This document shows, in pieces, positions 1 to 7,016 of a DNA stretch of 27,064 nt. The position numbers were made by a program, and so were the translations under genes. The stretch comes from Alphaproteobacteria bacterium UBA1254 (GTDB taxonomy: Bacteria; Pseudomonadota; Alphaproteobacteria; RF32; CAG-239): positions 1 through 27,064 of the forward strand of contig DBVW01000019.1 in assembly GCA_002308495.1 (NCBI GenBank). The letters are read 5' to 3'. Numbering within the stretch: the stretch's first letter is position 1; every line of letters begins with the position of its first letter. The notes beneath the pieces are model-generated. The model was not told the origin of the DNA. It worked only from the letters and a program-made list of their open reading frames with translations, and ran no database searches.

Positions 1-2849
1 CTGACGTTAAACTCCTGAGGTTCTGCCTGCTCATCTTCGGCCATTTCCATCTGTTCTAATTCTGCCGCCGCTTTGAGCTGTAAATCTTCCTCATCTGCTG
101 ACGGCTCAACATCCGAAACACTTTCTACCCCGAGTTCTTCGGCTCTTTTTTCGCTGAGCTTATATTCATAATCGTCTGAGAACTCGTCTAAATCAAAGAA
201 CGCCGCATCATAAGAGTCATCTTCTTTCGGCTGTTCGTTCAAATCAATTTCTTTTTCAAGATAGATTGAAACATCATCAACGACAACCTCTTTCAAACCG
301 CCTAAAGTTTCACCGTCTTTAACAACAGATAACCTGTATTTTCCATATTTTAAGCCTTCCAAAACAAAATATCCGTCCGTATCCGTAAAGGTCGAAAGCG
401 CTTGCTCACCGTTTTCGTCATACGCAATCACTTCATATCCGAACATCATGCTGTCATATGTGTTTTCAAGCTTTCCTTCAACACCGCCCTTATGAACAAA
501 CGGAATATCCAAAGTTCTGATTGTGCCGGGTCTTAAAACAATTTTCTGTTCGTCTTTTTCGGGATAAAGCGCAATATCCGGCAACGTTTCTTCATCAACC
601 ATCAAAATCGTTTTTTCATAAGTCTGCAAATCAGGCAGCAAAGCATGGCCTTCTTCATCCGTATAAACTTCTTTTTCCAAACCGTTTGCGTTCAAGCCGA
701 CGCCTTCCAACGGCTCGCCGTTTTCATCTTTTAAGTTCACATAAACGCTGCCCGTCTCACCGAAACGTGAATTACCCGTTGCAAATATATGAGCTTTGTT
801 CGGCTCTTTCGCAAAACTGATGTTATAGGTCAGATAAGCGCTGATGTTTTTATCTCTGTCAGCCCGAACCGTTAACGTCAAACCGCCGAAGTTGAAAACC
901 TTACCGGCAGAAAGCGAAATTGAATCCATATCGCGTCTTAAATCGCGTATATATTCTGCCGTAAAGTATGTTCTTCTTCCTGCGCGCCAATCGCCTCTTA
1001 AACGAAATTCTCTGAATTCCTGATTTGGCTTAACATCGTAGCTGATCCACGCCTCAGATGAAAACTTGCCCCACCATTTATAGGCGCCGAATTGAAGCTC
1101 GTCTCTGTCTTCACCGCCATGAGTTGTGTGATAATAAGTATTTTCGAGTGTCAAGTTCACCCCGTTTCTAACTTGCTTAGAAATTCGCGTTGAAATATCA
1201 TGAAATTTTTGCGGAGATTCTTCATAACTTCCGAAACGATAGCTGACATAATAAGGCATATTATAGGGCAACAAACCGCTTAAGCGCGCCTCATACTGAT
1301 CTTTCATATAATCGTTTCCACGTGCTGAAGCAGGCGAATGAATCTTGTTATAATTATCTGCCGACGCAAAGAGCGTACCGATATAAACATCACCTTGTGC
1401 TTCTAAATGTTGTCCCATACGGTTCGTATCTAAATTGCGCTCTAAGTTATATTGAACGGACAAACCGTCGATTGCATATTGAAGACCGGCCATTCCGAAG
1501 TTTTGAACATCTGTTCTCTCATAATTCGGTGTTTGCGTATATCCGCTCATTAAGGTCAAATTATCCGTCAAACCGTAATAACCCGTCATATCAAGAACAG
1601 ATTTTGATGTTTTGCGTTCTTCGTCAAGATCCATGTGATCTTCAATCAAATATCTTTCCGGCTGAAAAGCATCAAGTGTGTAACCGAATTCGCCTTTTTT
1701 AACCGGTGATGTACCCGAATAATAACGCTTATATTCTGTTTTTGTTTCGCCGTATGGTCCGTAGAAAACAAGCTTAAATGTGTTCAAACCGTATGAAACG
1801 GGCAGATTTTCAAAGTTATATCTGCCGGCAACTCCGTTTTGACGATAGCCCATCAATTGATCGTTCCAATAAAGCTCAACCTGCCAACCTTCTTGCAACG
1901 GTCCCGTAATGTCGATTGTTTTATCGGCCGACAAAATAAGGTCTTTAAAGCTGCTCAAGCTGATGCCGCGCCCATAACTTGTGTCTGTAAAATACGAGTT
2001 GTTAACGCCCGACACATCACCGACTTCCAACCGTTTTAAATGAATCGGGTTACCGGGCTCTTCCAAAAACTCACGGCTACCCGTAATGCGTGCTGTCGGT
2101 TTTCGATCGTTATATGAGCTGCCTGCCAAATAAGCGGTAACGTCGAGCCCTGCGGCCAATCCCGCGAAGTTCAAGGCATAATTATCGCTGTTTGTGGTTG
2201 AACCGTTACTGCTGTGGTTCCAACCTTTACCGAGCGTAACGTCCAAGACAGGCGTTCCGAACCATCTGTTGTCAAAACTGTAGTCTTTAAACGAGTCTCG
2301 TTCATAGCTGTATAAACCGCCTGCTCTGTTCTTTTCTAAGTTCTTTTTAATTGTTGTCGGAAAATCTTGGTTCGCATCCATTTTCATCGACATATTCAAA
2401 TAATCTATTTCAGACTTAATCGAGAAAACGCGCTCCAAAAATTCTGTTGAAAGGAAAACGGTATTATCAATATATTTAACTTCGTTCGGCTCGAGCGATC
2501 TCTTAACCCCGTCAGCCTCGACCGTTCTGTTCGCCAAGTCGATGGCAACGTTCTCCGGCTTCAGAGCCCACGAAATACGATAAACATTGCCGTCTTTTTC
2601 CGTTTTAAAACCGGTATAAGACGCCAATTGCGGCAAAGATATATAATCTTTCCCGTTCTTTTCATAAACATAGGCATAATCTTCTAACGTATAACTTTGA
2701 ACATTCGGCTCCAAAATCAAAAGACCGTCGCCGCCGTATTCAAAGTCTTGGGCGTATGCCGCTGCCGTAAAAGCAAAGACAAAGCTCGCCCAAACAAGCG
2801 TTTTACATATTAAGCTTTTGTGCGTGTATCTCTTTCTTTGTCCGAGCAT
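1..2849 (-). CDS. Usher-like outer-membrane protein of a chaperone-usher locus, partial (C-terminus beyond left edge)
   Basis: An uninterrupted frame runs from an ATG at 2849 off the left edge; 949 codons are visible. The start lies inside the chaperone gene (47-nt overlap) behind a GGAAG on the minus strand. A basic N-terminus and hydrophobic stretch end in an AYA-Q cleavage-like site near residue 33. Near residues 290-345 is a block with GRGIS, GPLQEGW, VELYWN and FYGPYGE, which I recall from usher-like proteins beside DUF4402 pilins. Many alternating aromatic strands follow, as expected of a barrel. Around residues 700-850 two carboxypeptidase-regulatory-like beta domains are suggested (GSVYVNLKDENGEPLEG; TDTDGYFVLEGLKYGKYRLS). 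From about residue 860 an acidic Asp/Glu-rich low-complexity tail begins. Context (chaperone directly upstream, pilins nearby) supports a role in secreting and assembling fibre subunits. It is not a textbook FimD/PapC. Confidence 0.8.
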   Translation of the reverse strand, partial: MLGQRKRYTHKSLICKTLVWASFVFAFTAAAYAQDFEYGGDGLLILEPNVQSYTLEDYAYVYEKNGKDYISLPQLASYTGFKTEKDGNVYRISWALKPENVAIDLANRTVEADGVKRSLEPNEVKYIDNTVFLSTEFLERVFSIKSEIDYLNMSMKMDANQDFPTTIKKNLEKNRAGGLYSYERDSFKDYSFDNRWFGTPVLDVTLGKGWNHSSNGSTTNSDNYALNFAGLAAGLDVTAYLAGSSYNDRKPTARITGSREFLEEPGNPIHLKRLEVGDVSGVNNSYFTDTSYGRGISLSSFKDLILSADKTIDITGPLQEGWQVELYWNDQLMGYRQNGVAGRYNFENLPVSYGLNTFKLVFYGPYGETKTEYKRYYSGTSPVKKGEFGYTLDAFQPERYLIEDHMDLDEERKTSKSVLDMTGYYGLTDNLTLMSGYTQTPNYERTDVQNFGMAGLQYAIDGLSVQYNLERNLDTNRMGQHLEAQGDVYIGTLFASADNYNKIHSPASARGNDYMKDQYEARLSGLLPYNMPYYVSYRFGSYEESPQKFHDISTRISKQVRNGVNLTLENTYYHTTHGGEDRDELQFGAYKWWGKFSSEAWISYDVKPNQEFREFRLRGDWRAGRRTYFTAEYIRDLRRDMDSISLSAGKVFNFGGLTLTVRADRDKNISAYLTYNISFAKEPNKAHIFATGNSRFGETGSVYVNLKDENGEPLEGVGLNANGLEKEVYTDEEGHALLPDLQTYEKTILMVDEETLPDIALYPEKDEQKIVLRPGTIRTLDIPFVHKGGVEGKLENTYDSMMFGYEVIAYDENGEQALSTFTDTDGYFVLEGLKYGKYRLSVVKDGETLGGLKEVVVDDVSIYLEKEIDLNEQPKEDDSYDAAFFDLDEFSDDYEYKLSEKRAEELGVESVSDVEPSADEEDLQLKAAAELEQMEMAEDEQAEPQEFNV

Positions 2850-3567
2850 CTTCCAGTTTTAATGTTGTTCCAGTTAAATCTCCGTCAACCTTAACGTTAG
2901 CGGTTGTCTCAGTATTAGTGGTATAAATTTTAACTGAATCCAAACGGCCGATTTCTTTGCCGCCTGCGTTCAAAACAACAACGTTAACACGCGAAGACTT
3001 ATTGCCTAAGCGTTTTAAGGTAACGGAAAGTGTATCATTGCCAACTTTTTTATAAGAAACAACTTCTGTTTTGCTGACCAAATTATCGCCCTTTTCGATC
3101 GTTACCGGAATAGTAACGGCAAAAAGCGGTGTCAGCGAAATAGAAACGGTTTCATTATCATCAGCATCTTTTTTGGCAGGTTCGCCCAAATTGACCTCTT
3201 GAATTTTCAAGTGAGAAACATATTCCCCGTCTTTAAGTTCATTCAAACCTCTGCGCGAAACGTTAATCGTTTGAACCTCACGAGGAGCTAAGCGAAACTG
3301 TCTTGGTGAAAACACCAAATATTTACGGGCATACGGACCATCGTCTGTTTCAACTTCGGTCAGTCTCCCGTCTTTTCCCTGGTTAAAGTTAACCAGGCTC
3401 ACGCGATAAACCTGAGGTTTATCCGACGTATTGATTACCCTAACGGTCTGAACTCTTTTGCGGCCCTTAGCCTCAAAATCGACACTGTAAGGATAAATTG
3501 AAATATTTGCTTCAACTTTAACAGCATAAAGAAGAACAGAGCATAGTATCAAAAGTTTTTTTATCAT
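2803..3567 (-). CDS. Periplasmic PapD-like pilus chaperone
   Basis: 254 aa. I chose ATG 3567 because AAAGGAAACGAT precedes it and the protein then begins with a clean signal peptide (MIKKLLILCSVLLYAVKVEA). The longer frame from 3645 would prepend 26 residues overlapping the upstream gene. The N-terminal Ig-like domain has ISIYPYSVDF and VINTSDKPQVYRV; the FSPRQFRLAPREVQTINV stretch matches the conserved 'sPrqf.L.P...Q.irv' region of PapD-type chaperones. IPVTI and a second beta domain follow. The predicted job is to bind DUF4402 subunits in the periplasm and deliver them to the usher. It sits 13 nt after the two-domain subunit gene and overlaps the usher start by 47 nt, so the three are almost certainly one transcript. 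Confidence 0.88.
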   Translation of the reverse strand: MIKKLLILCSVLLYAVKVEANISIYPYSVDFEAKGRKRVQTVRVINTSDKPQVYRVSLVNFNQGKDGRLTEVETDDGPYARKYLVFSPRQFRLAPREVQTINVSRRGLNELKDGEYVSHLKIQEVNLGEPAKKDADDNETVSISLTPLFAVTIPVTIEKGDNLVSKTEVVSYKKVGNDTLSVTLKRLGNKSSRVNVVVLNAGGKEIGRLDSVKIYTTNTETTANVKVDGDLTGTTLKLEDARTKKEIHAQKLNM

Positions 3568-3580
3568 ATCGTTTCCTTTT

Positions 3581-4531
3581 TTAATAGTTAACAGTAATGG
3601 TATAATTTCCCGTATAAGTGCCGGCAGGCTCTCCCCCAAGAACATGTAGCGTTCCGCCGACGTTAACGCTAAGTGTCGTATTGGCTCCGACAGAACTGAT
3701 TGTGCTCACATTCGGCGAACTTGTAACATCAACCGAAAAAGAGCCCCCGTTTGAGCCTGAAAGGGTGACGCTTGAAGGCAAAGTCACGCTTGTTAAAGCT
3801 TGCGCACTTGAACCTTCGTTTTTAATCGTAAAAATACCGCATTTTGCCGAAGCTGTTGAAATCAGGCCGCTCGGCACCGTGCTTGAAATAGCGCACCCGT
3901 TCGGATTAATCGTCACATTATGCGCATTTGTTGTTGAAATCGTTCCGAAATTCAAATCTTGTGTTTTTGCAACCGTAATTGGCGGTAGCGAACCGGAAAT
4001 TTTAACACGAATAGGCACTCCGGTAACCGTACCAACATCAACATAACTGCCACTTGCATATCTTCGTAAAACAATTGTTGTCGTTCCCGTCCAAACACCC
4101 GTCCCAACCGATGCAGGAATATTTAACCTCATTCCGGTATACCAAAAATTTTCCACACCCGCATTGGCTTTTTTGCTACCTGTAGAATACGGGCCGTCAA
4201 AAGTAATGTTTTTGGCACCTGAAGAACATTCCGAAGTACAAGTTAATGTCCCGCTAGCCACAGACTTAACTGAAACTGAATTCATTGTTTCATCTGGAAT
4301 CAAGACGGTAGCCGCCGAATGATACCCCCGCCCGGTTGCATTAGTGGTCCAGGTGCTTCCTGTTCTAATTTGAGAATTTGCATTCAAGGAGAACTTGGCC
4401 GTCTGGGTTGGATTTGTAATAGCAACTGTTCCAAAATCAAGATCTTCAGCCCAATAAAGAGTATTAGCCGATGCGTCTTTCACAACAAGACACACAGCAA
4501 TAAACAAAATGACTCTTGAAAGCTGTTTCAT
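3581..4531 (-). CDS. Two-domain DUF4402-like fibre protein, possible tip subunit or adhesin
   Basis: 316 aa from ATG 4531; a TTG two codons upstream is possible, and no good ribosome-binding site is visible for either. The signal peptide ends near residue 23 (ASA-N). Residues about 24-180 form a first beta domain opening with LDFGTVAI and ending in a GTGVWTGTTTI-like strand. Residues about 185-316 form a clear DUF4402-type domain opening with LNFGTIS and ending GTYTGNYTITVNY, the terminal pattern shared with the three pilins here. There are cysteine pairs at 98/102 and 213/231. It is about twice the pilin length and first in the chaperone-usher operon. Two-domain subunits in chaperone-usher systems are often tip adhesins, so that role is inferred; a basal or specialised subunit is an alternative. 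Confidence 0.75.
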   Translation of the reverse strand: MKQLSRVILFIAVCLVVKDASANTLYWAEDLDFGTVAITNPTQTAKFSLNANSQIRTGSTWTTNATGRGYHSAATVLIPDETMNSVSVKSVASGTLTCTSECSSGAKNITFDGPYSTGSKKANAGVENFWYTGMRLNIPASVGTGVWTGTTTIVLRRYASGSYVDVGTVTGVPIRVKISGSLPPITVAKTQDLNFGTISTTNAHNVTINPNGCAISSTVPSGLISTASAKCGIFTIKNEGSSAQALTSVTLPSSVTLSGSNGGSFSVDVTSSPNVSTISSVGANTTLSVNVGGTLHVLGGEPAGTYTGNYTITVNY

Positions 4532-4551
4532 AGACAATCATTCAATTAAAA

Positions 4552-4560
4552 ATTATACCA
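4552..4560 (-). promoter_or_regulatory. Extended -10 promoter of the chaperone-usher operon
   Basis: The minus strand reads TGG-TATAAT, a perfect -10 with the TGn extension, 20 nt before the ATG at 4531. No good -35 is present at 17 bp, as is usual for extended -10 promoters. The transcript leader would be only about 14 nt. The rest of 4542-4783 is AT-rich and otherwise holds only the repeat and terminator listed separately. Confidence 0.55.
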
Positions 4561-4690
4561 CTTGCCTCGAAGTATAAAAAAGTTTTTCCCCCTTGTCCAT
4601 ATATATTTTAGCATAAAACCACATTTTTACACCGCTTTTTTTACGTTATTTTAACCTTTTTGTGATCTGCACTTTTCCCATCACCTCATT

Positions 4691-4732
4691 GTCACCCCTC
4701 AAGGCACGCAGTGACGCAGATAAGGGATCCAC
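4691..4732. repeat. 42-bp palindromic intergenic repeat, copy 1
   Basis: The unit starts GTCACCCCTCAAGGCACG and ends GATAAGGGATCCAC. Its ends form an ACCCCT/AGGGGT-type stem (disrupted at one base in this copy). It matches the unit at 5528-5569 at 41 of 42 bases. The GTCA...TCCA ends resemble palindromic intergenic repeats widespread in alphaproteobacteria. Confidence 0.8.
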
Positions 4733-4767
4733 AAAAAAAAGCGCTTGGATCTAACCCCAAGCGCTTT
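4733..4767 (-). terminator. Rho-independent terminator of the third pilin gene
   Basis: On the minus strand an 11-bp stem AAAGCGCTTGG / CCAAGCGCTTT with an 8-nt loop is followed by a run of T, 16 nt after the stop of the 4784-5260 gene. It is nearly the same hairpin as at 5569-5606. Confidence 0.9.
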
Positions 4768-4783
4768 CAAACAAACATTTTAA

Positions 4784-5260
4784 TTAGTAAGCAATCGTAA
4801 CAGTATATGTTCCGCTGTAAGAACCTGTCGCTGTTGAGCTCGTAATCGGAACAGAACCACCGACATTGATAACAACAGGAGATCCGGTTAAACTAATTGC
4901 GCCGGTTTGCGACGGATTCAAAGTTGCAACAAGCGAACCGCCACCCGATTTAGTCATTGTTGCATTGGCCGGGAAGTTAACCGTACAGCTACCGCCATTC
5001 GGGCCGGTAATTGTGAACTGGTCAGCAGATGTTGAACCGAAGCCGTCACCTCCCGTTTTAGCACCGGCTTGTGAAATCGTAACGGTGTTATTGTCTTTTG
5101 CATAAACAGAACCAAAGTTCAAAGCCGTACCTGTATGTTGAATATCAATAGCTTGAACAACTTCAACCTGAGCCGTACCTGTTGCACTGTCGGCAGCTTT
5201 TGCGTTAAAAGATAAAACGGCGACAAGAGCTGTAGCGCTTAAAAGAATGTATTTATTCAT
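4784..5260 (-). CDS. DUF4402-type pilin subunit A
   Basis: 158 aa from ATG 5260 with a strong AAGGAG 8 nt upstream. The signal peptide MNKYILLSATALVAVLSFNAKA is followed by a mature chain starting ADSATGTAQVEV. A beta-rich single domain opens with LNFGSV (47-52) and ends GTYTVTIAY at the C-terminus, the DUF4402 pattern shared by all subunits here. There is one cysteine (92), so no internal disulfide. It has its own terminator and probably its own promoter, so its dosage can differ from the two-pilin operon upstream. Most likely a major or minor shaft subunit assembled by the downstream chaperone and usher; which one cannot be told from sequence. Confidence 0.85.
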   Translation of the reverse strand: MNKYILLSATALVAVLSFNAKAADSATGTAQVEVVQAIDIQHTGTALNFGSVYAKDNNTVTISQAGAKTGGDGFGSTSADQFTITGPNGGSCTVNFPANATMTKSGGGSLVATLNPSQTGAISLTGSPVVINVGGSVPITSSTATGSYSGTYTVTIAY

Positions 5261-5295
5261 GACCTTTCTCCTTTTCTAAAAACTTATATTTTTAT

Positions 5296-5304
5296 ATTAT
5301 CACA
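5296..5304 (-). promoter_or_regulatory. Candidate extended -10 promoter of pilin A
   Basis: The minus strand reads TGT-GATAAT, ending 35 nt before the ATG at 5260. The -35 region is weak. It is supported by position, by the need for a promoter after the upstream terminator, and by similar TGn -10 elements at the other two pilin-locus units. Confidence 0.35.
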
Positions 5305-5431
5305 AAAATTGGTAAAAATAAAGTTAAAAACAGTTTCATCTGTTGATATTTTTTCTTTAATTCTACCATAAAAAAAGGGCAAAAAAAAGACATCTTTTGT
5401 TATATAACTTTAGGTATAGATTTAAGCCCCT

Positions 5432-5569
5432 ATCACCCCTCGAGCATTCTTTTTCCATCATGCCTCGAGCATTTTTCTTTTTCCGTCATGCCTCGAGCGA
5501 AGCGAGATCAGGCATCCACCCTTCCCCGTCACCCCTCAAGGCACGCAGTGACGCAGATAAGGGGTCCAC
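5432..5569. repeat. Cluster of complete and truncated palindromic repeats
   Basis: Four units in a row. Fragments at 5432-5456 (ATCACCCCTCGAGCATTC) and 5457-5484 (ATCATGCCTCGAGCATTT) are each followed by a T-rich CTTTTTCC. A complete palindromic unit at 5485-5518 begins GTCATGCCTCGAGCGAAG and ends GATCAGGCATCCAC. The 42-bp unit is at 5528-5569. Each complete unit has a GTCA..CC / GG..TCCA symmetry. The cluster lies between the pilin B terminator and the pilin A promoter. The remainder of 5305-5431 is AT-rich with no other structure seen. Confidence 0.75.
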
Positions 5570-5606
5570 AAAAAAAAAGCGCTTGAGGCTAAACCCCAAG
5601 CGCTTT
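5569..5606 (-). terminator. Rho-independent terminator of the two-pilin operon
   Basis: The minus strand stem AAAGCGCTTG / CAAGCGCTTT with an 11-nt loop is followed by an uninterrupted T run, 16 nt after the stop at 5623. Sequence and spacing are almost the same as the 4733-4767 terminator. Confidence 0.9.
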
Positions 5607-5622
5607 CGAACAAACATTCGAA

Positions 5623-6117
5623 TTAGTAGCTGATTGTCAGTGTATAAGACTGTGTATAATCACCTGTCGCAGCACCTTGTGTAACAGCCAACGTTCCGCC
5701 GACATAAATGTCATTTGGTCCGGTTTTCGTTGCAGAAATCGAACTTGCCGGACTTGATGTAAAACTCGTTACGCTCAGCCCCGTGCCGAGGGATAAATTC
5801 GCCGGCAACGAAATGTTTAAAGTCATATTTGCAGGAACGGTAACTGTAAAGTGGTCACGATCACCTGTTGCCACAATTTGACCGGTATCACTTGAGGTTT
5901 GAGAACCATCACTCGGATCAATTGTAATTGTATGGTTAATCGCAGACATTGCCGTACCAAAATCCAAAGCCGCACTGTTATCATGCGTCATAGCGACTGC
6001 GTCAACGATGCTGACTTTTGCTTCGCCGTTTGCCGTAACGTTTGTTGTTGCTTTTGCATTAAAGCTCGTCAGTGCCACCAAAGCTGCGACTGTCGATAAT
6101 AAAACGAATTTTCTCAT
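5623..6117 (-). CDS. DUF4402-type pilin subunit B
   Basis: 164 aa. ATG 6117 was chosen because AAAAGGAG precedes it and the signal peptide then starts cleanly (MRKFVLLSTVAALVALTS.., cleavage near AKA-T). The longer frame from 6135 would place its start inside the ribosome-binding site. LDFGTAMS marks the first DUF4402 strand and DYTQSYTLTISY the last. No cysteine is present. It lies 25 bp after the pilin C gene with no terminator between, so the two are one operon. It shares with pilin A not only the fold but the 3' flank (stop-proximal sequence, terminator, repeat), which points to gene duplication. Confidence 0.85.
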   Translation of the reverse strand: MRKFVLLSTVAALVALTSFNAKATTNVTANGEAKVSIVDAVAMTHDNSAALDFGTAMSAINHTITIDPSDGSQTSSDTGQIVATGDRDHFTVTVPANMTLNISLPANLSLGTGLSVTSFTSSPASSISATKTGPNDIYVGGTLAVTQGAATGDYTQSYTLTISY

Positions 6118-6142
6118 GGCTTTTCTCCTTTTCAAAAGTCAA

Positions 6143-6640
6143 TTAATATGTAACCGTAATGCTGTATGGTTCTGTATAGTCACCGGCAGTTGCTCCTTGA
6201 GAAACCGCCAAGTCACCGAAGATTTTAACCGTCGTTGTGCCCGCCTGCAAGCTGAGCTTACCGCCCGAAAGCGCCGGATCCGTCGACAGAGTCGGAACCA
6301 AACCCGTAACGCCGACCTTAGCCGGTGTGGCAACATTCAAAGTAACTTGACGCGCGTCAGGAGACGTAATTGTGAATTGGTCCGCCGTCGGCGTGTTACC
6401 GCTGTCATCAACCAATTGACCTGCATCCGTACTGCTTCTTGCGCCGGCACTTGTTAAACTGACCGTGTGGGCAGCAGATGACATCATTGTACCAAAGTTT
6501 AATTGATCTGCACTCTCGTGAGTTAAAGTCATCGAGCCGACAATTTTCGCTTTAATGTTGCTGCTTGCCGTTAATTCCGTCGCATTTGCACCAAACGCAA
6601 CCAAGCTCGCAACTCCCGCCAAAAGAATGATCTTTTTCAT
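6143..6640 (-). CDS. DUF4402-type pilin subunit C
   Basis: 165 aa. ATG 6640 was chosen because GAAGGAG precedes it at good spacing and the protein begins with a signal peptide (MKKIILLAGVASLVAFGANA, then TELTASS). The 203-aa frame from 6754 would extend across the promoter and leader. LNFGTMMS and the C-terminal GDYTEPYSITVTY define the DUF4402 fold; no cysteine in the mature chain. First gene of the two-pilin operon and behind the best promoter of the locus, so a plausible major subunit by inference only. Confidence 0.85.
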   Translation of the reverse strand: MKKIILLAGVASLVAFGANATELTASSNIKAKIVGSMTLTHESADQLNFGTMMSSAAHTVSLTSAGARSSTDAGQLVDDSGNTPTADQFTITSPDARQVTLNVATPAKVGVTGLVPTLSTDPALSGGKLSLQAGTTTVKIFGDLAVSQGATAGDYTEPYSITVTY

Positions 6641-6661
6641 TGTTTTTCTCCTTCTTGTAGA

Positions 6662-6677
6662 ATTCACTCGCGTGAAT
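6662..6677 (-). promoter_or_regulatory. GNRA-capped hairpin in the pilin C/B mRNA leader
   Basis: On the minus strand ATTCAC-GCGA-GTGAAT forms a perfect 6-bp stem closed by a GCGA (GNRA-class) tetraloop, a few bases upstream of the ribosome-binding site of the 6640 gene and inside the predicted ~80-nt leader. It may stabilise the mRNA or be a target of a regulator; as DNA it is also a short inverted repeat. Confidence 0.5.
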
Positions 6678-6725
6678 ATTACCCCCATAATTCTTAAATT
6701 TTCCTTAATTGTCATTTCAGTTTTT

Positions 6726-6754
6726 AATATACCATAATTTCGACCCCCTCGCAA
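6726..6754 (-). promoter_or_regulatory. Promoter of the pilin C-B operon
   Basis: The minus strand has TTGCGA, a 17-bp spacer ending in TGG, then TATATT: a moderate -35 and an extended -10. The start site would be near 6719, giving a leader of about 80 nt. Confidence 0.65.
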
Positions 6755-6874
6755 GAAAAATCGTCTATATCTTTGTGTATAATTTTTTAAAGAAATTTCA
6801 AATATTTAAACACCATAACCGTATGAAAATATTAGATTTTTTTAAAAAATTAATACTTTTTTAATTTTTTCTTA

Positions 6875-6903
6875 TTGACATAACGATTTTTTTTGTGTAT
6901 AGT
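6875..6903 (+). promoter_or_regulatory. Strong sigma-70-type promoter of the lipoprotein gene
   Basis: A perfect TTGACA is followed by a 17-bp spacer and TATAGT. It is the closest match to consensus in the window; the start site would be near 6910. The stretch 6755-6874 between divergent promoters is very AT-rich with nothing else recognised. Confidence 0.85.
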
Positions 6904-6909
6904 GCCCTC

Positions 6910-7016
6910 AACCAACAGATAGGGTGCAAACTTTTGAATGTGTCTTATCTGTTATAAATCAAGCAATTCGTTAAACCAAAAGGTTTTTTGATTTAACATC
7001 TTTTGAAAGGGAAAAC
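6910..7016 (+). promoter_or_regulatory. Structured 5' leader of the lipoprotein mRNA
   Basis: About 107 nt separate the predicted start from the ATG. AACAGATA (6914-6921) pairs with TATCTGTT (6946-6953), extendable by two pairs, placing a stem-loop at the extreme 5' end. A second structure pairs GTTAAA (6970-6975) with TTTAAC (6992-6997), or alternatively AACC-AAAA-GGTT (6974-6985) followed by T residues. GAAAGGGAAAAC precedes the ATG. It matches no riboswitch class I recognise. Confidence 0.45.

Noticed and set aside
521..2039. Plus-strand open frames of 66-126 codons
   Set aside because: They lie antisense to the long usher-like frame, lack ribosome-binding sites and encode low-quality, unpatterned protein.
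3618..4046. 142-codon plus-strand frame
   Set aside because: Antisense shadow of the two-domain subunit gene; its Val/Pro/Glu-rich composition follows from the opposite strand's Ser/Thr codons.
4691..5569. CRISPR array from the repeated 42-bp units
   Set aside because: Only two full copies 800 bp apart plus unlike fragments; no regular spacers and no cas genes.
6139..6457. Arg/Cys-rich frames on both strands in the pilin C region
   Set aside because: Shadows of the pilin gene, with no start signals or plausible protein features.
6640..6754. N-terminal extension of pilin C to a start at 6754
   Set aside because: It would run through the promoter and leader hairpin and bury the signal peptide; ATG 6640 has a strong ribosome-binding site.
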